Part shown: one piece after another, positions 60,251 to 64,000 of the stretch | Layout: the number at the start of each line of letters is the position of its first letter | How positions within the stretch are numbered: the first letter of the stretch is position 1 | From: Dorea longicatena | GTDB lineage: Bacteria > Bacillota > Clostridia > Lachnospirales > Lachnospiraceae | NCBI RefSeq assembly: GCF_025150085.1 | Contig: NZ_CP102280.1 | Location: 1,561,001 to 1,625,000, forward strand | Direction: 5' to 3' | Length of the DNA: 64,000 nucleotides | Translations under genes and position numbers: made by a program | The notes under the pieces: generated by a model | Databases searched by the model: none | Told to the model about the DNA's origin: nothing | The model's input: the letters and a program-made list of their open reading frames with translations, nothing else

Positions 60251-61222
60251 TTACTGCTCCTGTGTCTTTTCCAGTTTTTCCATCTGTACCTCAATCTGTT
60301 TGGACAAATTATTCAGCACATCAAACGGTGTTCCCGCCATTGTAAATCCGGATGCCTTCTTATGACCGCCGCCGCCAAAATACTGTGCGATCTTGCTGAC
60401 ATCGATTTTCTCTTTGGAACGGAGGCTTACTTTGAATTCATTCTGTTTCAACTCATACATGAATACAGCAACCTCTACTCCTTCTGTCACGCGAAGCTGG
60501 CTTACAATTCCTTCCAGATCTTTTGGTCCCACACCGTAAAAATCCATCACATCTTTCCGAATATAGGACGCGATACCTGTTCCATTTAAAAACAGGATAC
60601 TTTCCATCAGTGCACGGCCCATCACAAGATTCTGCGCATAAGATTTCGCATAGAATGTATCTTCTATGATCTTTGGTCCGTCAATGCCTTTTTCCAGAAG
60701 ATTTGCGGCCACCCGGAATGTCTCCGGTCCGGCGCAGGAATACTGGAATACGCCTGTATCATGCACAATTCCAAGGTACAGTGCTTCCGCCACATTTTGA
60801 GAAATCTTCTCTTCATCCAGAAGTCCGTATACCAGTTCTGATGTCGAACTTGCTTCCGGAACGATATGATTTACATCTGCAAAGCCGATGTTACTGATAT
60901 GGTGATCCACACAGAACGTATGCTTTGCTTTATTAAATAACGTTTTAGAATACTCCAGTCTGTCTGTATCCCCGCAGTCCAGGGAAATGAAGAGATCATA
61001 TACTTTCTCTTCATCATCCACAGACTCCCGGATTGTCTCTGTCCCTTTTAAGAAATGAAACGATTCCGGGATATCTTTCAGATAAATATCCACGATTTTA
61101 TCACTGTAGTTTTCACGGATATACTGTCCGAGTCCCACACAGGAACCCACACAGTCTCCATCCGGACGCACATGTCCGCCGATCGCGATCGTGGACACGT
61201 TCTCCAATACTTTATTCAGCAT
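60251..61222 (-). CDS. nrnA: DHH-family nanoRNase/pAp phosphatase NrnA
   Basis: About 323 residues. DHH subfamily 1 phosphoesterase: GHVRPDGDCVGSCVGLG, FISLDCGDTDRLEYS, CVDHHISNIGFAD and C-terminal DHHA1 with GGGGHKKASGFTM. NrnA degrades short RNAs of two to five nucleotides and dephosphorylates pAp. I start at the ATG at 61222 by family length; a GTG at 61234 is in frame. It overlaps rbfA by 11 nt. Confidence 0.94.
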   Translation of the reverse strand: MLNKVLENVSTIAIGGHVRPDGDCVGSCVGLGQYIRENYSDKIVDIYLKDIPESFHFLKGTETIRESVDDEEKVYDLFISLDCGDTDRLEYSKTLFNKAKHTFCVDHHISNIGFADVNHIVPEASSTSELVYGLLDEEKISQNVAEALYLGIVHDTGVFQYSCAGPETFRVAANLLEKGIDGPKIIEDTFYAKSYAQNLVMGRALMESILFLNGTGIASYIRKDVMDFYGVGPKDLEGIVSQLRVTEGVEVAVFMYELKQNEFKVSLRSKEKIDVSKIAQYFGGGGHKKASGFTMAGTPFDVLNNLSKQIEVQMEKLEKTQEQ

Positions 61223-61598
61223 CTTCCTCAACACCTTCCGTTTTCAGGTCTTTGGTTACTTCATCAATCTTCTTTGACATATTCACACCATACTCAATGG
61301 ACTGATCCAGTACAAACTTGATCTCAGGTGTATTACGCAGATTTAGTGTTCTGGCCAGTTCACGACGGATATAGCCTTCTGCACTCTGCAGCCCCTTAAT
61401 TGTCTGCTCCTGCTCATAAGCATCTCCAAGTACACTGATATATGCCTTACACGTCTTAAGATCCGGTGCAACTTCTGCAGCCACGACCGAAGTCCACGGT
61501 GCAACACGCGGGTCTTTTAATCCCCCGCGGATGATGTTCGATAACTCATGCTGCACTTCTGTATTTACTCTTGTATTCTTAATGCTTCTTTTTCTCAT
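61212..61598 (-). CDS. rbfA: Ribosome-binding factor A
   Basis: 128 residues. 30S maturation factor with a KH-like fold: RVNTEVQHELSNIIRGGLKDPRV, DLKTCKAYISVLGD and LARTLNLRNTPEIKFVLDQS are typical. The C-terminus is acidic. AGGAG precedes the ATG; 12 nt after infB. Confidence 0.96.
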   Translation of the reverse strand: MRKRSIKNTRVNTEVQHELSNIIRGGLKDPRVAPWTSVVAAEVAPDLKTCKAYISVLGDAYEQEQTIKGLQSAEGYIRRELARTLNLRNTPEIKFVLDQSIEYGVNMSKKIDEVTKDLKTEGVEEDAE

Positions 61599-61610
61599 TT
61601 ATATCAACTC

Positions 61611-64000
61611 CTAGCGTGGAATCTCTACCATCTTGAATGCCTCTACGAGGTCTCCTTCTTTGATGTCATTGAAGTTTGCAAATACGAATCCACATTCGTA
61701 ACCTGCTTTTACTTCTTTTACATCATCTTTGAATCTCTTCAGAGATGCCAGAGGTCCTTCAAATATTACAATACCGTCACGTGTCAGGCGGACAGAGCAG
61801 TCTCTTTCAAATACACCATCCAGAACATAAGATCCTGCAATTGTTCCGACTCCGGAAGCCTTGAATGTCTGACGTACTTCTGCGTGTCCGAGTACCTTCT
61901 CCTCAAATACAGGATCCAGCATACCCTTCATAGCTGCTTCTACATCTTCGATTGCATTGTAGATGACACGGTACAGACGGATATCTACACCTTCACGGTC
62001 TGCTGTTTCTTTTGCTGTTGCATCCGGACGAACGTTGAATCCGATGATGATCGCATTTGATGCAGAAGCCAGACTTACGTCAGATTCATTGATTGCACCA
62101 ACGCCACCGTGAATGATCTTAACGACTACTTCATCATTAGACAGCTTCAGTAAGCTCTGTTTGATTGCTTCTACAGATCCCTGTACATCTGCCTTTACTA
62201 CGATACCAAGTTCTTTTAAGTTGCCTTCCTGAATCTGTGTAAACAGGTCATCCAGAGAAAGTTTAGATTTTGTCTCTTCCAGAAGTTTTACCTTGCTCTG
62301 TGAAATGAATGTCTCTGCAAAGTTTCTTGCTTCTTTTTCATTTCCACATCCGACGATAACTTCTCCGGCATTCGGTACATCGTTAAGTCCAAGGATCTCT
62401 ACCGGTGTAGACGGACCTGCTTCTTTGACTCTTCTTCCCTTGTCATCCATCATGGCTCTTACTTTACCAAATGCAGAACCTGCTGCGATTGGATCTCCGA
62501 CACGGAGTGTTCCCTTCTGAACCAGGATATTTGCAACGGAACCTCTTCCCTTATCCAGTTTTGCTTCCAGTACAAGACCTCTTGCACGGCGGTTTGGATT
62601 GGCTTTTAATTCCATTACTTCTGCTGTTAAAGCAATCATTTCCATCAGATCTTCCAGACCTTCTCCTGTCTTGGCAGATACCGGAACGAAGATTGTGCTT
62701 CCACCCCAGTCTTCCGGAATCAGTTCGTATTCTGTCAGTTCCTGTTTTACACGGTCAATGTTGGCACTTGGTTTATCCATCTTGTTGACAGCTACGATGA
62801 TCTCTACACCTGCAGCTTTTGCATGGTTAATCGCTTCTACTGTCTGCGGCATAACACCATCGTCTGCTGCTACTACGAGAACTGCGATATCTGTAGAGCT
62901 TGCTCCACGCATACGCATTGCTGTGAACGCCTCATGTCCCGGAGTATCCAGGAATGTGATCTTCTCTCCGTTGATCTCTACAACATAAGCACCGATGTGC
63001 TGTGTGATACCGCCGGCCTCACGGTCGATGACATTTGTATGACGGATTGCATCCAGAAGGGAAGTTTTACCGTGGTCAACGTGACCCATAACGCAGACTA
63101 CAGGCGGACGTTTCTTCATCTTCTTTTCGTCCTCTTCTTCTTCTTTTAGAAGTTCTTCGATCACGTCTACAACTTCTTCTTTCTCGCAGAGAACGTCGAA
63201 TTCCAGCGCGATCTCTTCTGCTGTCTCATAATCGATCTCCTGGTTCACCGTAGCAACTTTTCCCTGCATAAAGAGCTTTTTGATAATTACAGACGGAACA
63301 ATCTTCATCTTATCAGCCAGTTCTTTGATTGTCAGAACCTCTGGGATTGTGATCTGTTTGATCTCTTCCTCTACCTTCTGCTCTTTCTGCTGTGGTTTCT
63401 GAAGCTGCTGTTTTGGCTCGTTTTTCTTCTTGCCCTTTGGCATTCTTTCTTCATCATCACGACGATAATCTTTCTTCTTGTGATCGTCTTTTCCCTTGGC
63501 ATTCTTTCTCTGTGGTTTCTGTCCTTCGATTGCAGGAGCCGGAATGCTTGGGTTGTTCTTTCTGTCATTTCTTCTGTTGTCGTTTCTGTCTCCGAATTTA
63601 CGTCCCTGTCTGTCATCGCCACGGTTATTGTCTCGTCTGTTATCACGGTCTCCCTGGTTTCTGTCGGAACGTCCGTTCTGCGGGCGGTCTCCTCTCTGGA
63701 ATCTCTGTCCGCCTCTTCCTTCCTGGCGGTCACCGTTACGTCCGTCTCTTCCGCCACGTCTTTCACCACCACGGTTATTTCTGTTATCGGATCTGTCGTT
63801 TCTATCAGATCTTTCATTTCTTTCAGATCTCTCCGGTCTTTCACTTCTTTCCGGACGTCTGTTCTGTGTTCTTTCTGCTGCCGGCTTCTCTGTCCTCTTT
63901 GGAGCCTGTGCTTCTTCTGCAGACGCATTCTGTGCTGCAGAACGGCCAGAACGTCTTGCCGGACGGCCGTTATTTACCTGCATCGGTTTTCCCTGTCCGG
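61611..64000 (-). CDS. infB: Translation initiation factor IF-2 (5' end beyond the window)
   Basis: The reading frame stays open to the right edge, so the true start lies outside; at least 796 codons are present. Order: a low-complexity N-terminal region (about 63450-63980) rich in Arg, Asn, Asp and Gly, IF2_N domain ([16 protein letters not shown]), GTPase domain with [24 protein letters not shown] and NKMDK, then domains II to IV, ending with the fMet-tRNA-binding region ([18 protein letters not shown]). It brings fMet-tRNA to the 30S subunit. Heads the cluster infB-rbfA-nrnA-truB-ribF. Confidence 0.97.
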   Translation of the reverse strand, partial: GQGKPMQVNNGRPARRSGRSAAQNASAEEAQAPKRTEKPAAERTQNRRPERSERPERSERNERSDRNDRSDNRNNRGGERRGGRDGRNGDRQEGRGGQRFQRGDRPQNGRSDRNQGDRDNRRDNNRGDDRQGRKFGDRNDNRRNDRKNNPSIPAPAIEGQKPQRKNAKGKDDHKKKDYRRDDEERMPKGKKKNEPKQQLQKPQQKEQKVEEEIKQITIPEVLTIKELADKMKIVPSVIIKKLFMQGKVATVNQEIDYETAEEIALEFDVLCEKEEVVDVIEELLKEEEEDEKKMKKRPPVVCVMGHVDHGKTSLLDAIRHTNVIDREAGGITQHIGAYVVEINGEKITFLDTPGHEAFTAMRMRGASSTDIAVLVVAADDGVMPQTVEAINHAKAAGVEIIVAVNKMDKPSANIDRVKQELTEYELIPEDWGGSTIFVPVSAKTGEGLEDLMEMIALTAEVMELKANPNRRARGLVLEAKLDKGRGSVANILVQKGTLRVGDPIAAGSAFGKVRAMMDDKGRRVKEAGPSTPVEILGLNDVPNAGEVIVGCGNEKEARNFAETFISQSKVKLLEETKSKLSLDDLFTQIQEGNLKELGIVVKADVQGSVEAIKQSLLKLSNDEVVVKIIHGGVGAINESDVSLASASNAIIIGFNVRPDATAKETADREGVDIRLYRVIYNAIEDVEAAMKGMLDPVFEEKVLGHAEVRQTFKASGVGTIAGSYVLDGVFERDCSVRLTRDGIVIFEGPLASLKRFKDDVKEVKAGYECGFVFANFNDIKEGDLVEAFKMVEIPR

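Noticed and set aside
63981-63983. ATG at 63983 as the start of infB
   Set aside because: The frame stays open to the window edge and the codon has no ribosome site; the gene is simply cut by the edge.

Overview
This 64 kb window is ordinary core chromosome of a spore-forming, anaerobic member of the Clostridia, most likely a Lachnospiraceae relative of Dorea, Coprococcus or Blautia. The family is my inference. It rests on moderate-low GC, GGAGG ribosome sites, a complete spoIIIA operon, spo0A, spoIVB and a ylbJ-like gene, a [FeFe] hydrogenase, and a HisIE carrying a HisF-like N-terminal domain. All but three genes (ylbJ-like, maf, CDF transporter) lie on the minus strand, so transcription runs from high to low coordinates. 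I see no rRNA, tRNA, CRISPR array, prophage or insertion sequence. The only decayed gene is a short remnant of an Rpn-type nuclease at 55286-55512.

Layout. 1-3.1 kb: start of a MATE exporter, a possible small RNA, a dicarboxylate/amino-acid symporter coupled to a dTDP-4-dehydrorhamnose reductase-like SDR, and a small membrane protein. 3.2-8.4 kb: his operon hisZ-hisG-hisD-hisB-hisIE, whose consensus promoter lies in the last codons of recU. 8.4-17.1 kb: pepD and RNA-modification genes (rsmF, two pseudouridine synthases), YgiQ, an SDR and recU. 17.2-24.1 kb: ylbJ-like (+), a coiled-coil protein, coaD, rsmD, an ABC-class ATPase, a YbaK/ProX deacylase, then maf and a CDF transporter (+). 24.2-37.1 kb: argD, rpsU, alaS, [FeFe] hydrogenase, asnA, a split cobalamin methionine synthase (metH, separate activation-domain gene, metF) and glgA. 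37.2-49.8 kb: spo0A, spoIVB, then the run asp23-nusB-xseA-xseB-ispA-dxs-tlyA-nadK-argR-recN, and prfC. 50-55.1 kb: spoIIIAA-AH. 55.2-64 kb: the translation/RNA-decay cluster infB-rbfA-nrnA-truB-ribF-rpsO-pnp; infB runs off the right edge.

The sporulation genes fit one programme: Spo0A as master regulator with 0A-like boxes upstream, sigma-E-like promoters before spoIIIAA and ylbJ, and SpoIVB for forespore-to-mother-cell signalling. The metabolic genes supply histidine, arginine, methionine, asparagine and isoprenoids.

I found no clearly new multi-gene system. The points most worth a second look are regulatory. They include an orphan consensus promoter feeding a two-hairpin terminated transcript at 333-486; promoters built into the terminators of upstream genes (alaS, rfbD-like, asp23); an argD promoter followed within about 45 nt by a terminator; a long nested hairpin in the pnp leader; a GAAA-capped structure downstream of asnA; a 36-bp tandem repeat over the end of the ProX gene; a recurring TACTTTRGTRTGC module; and a HisF-like domain lacking both catalytic aspartates fused to HisIE.
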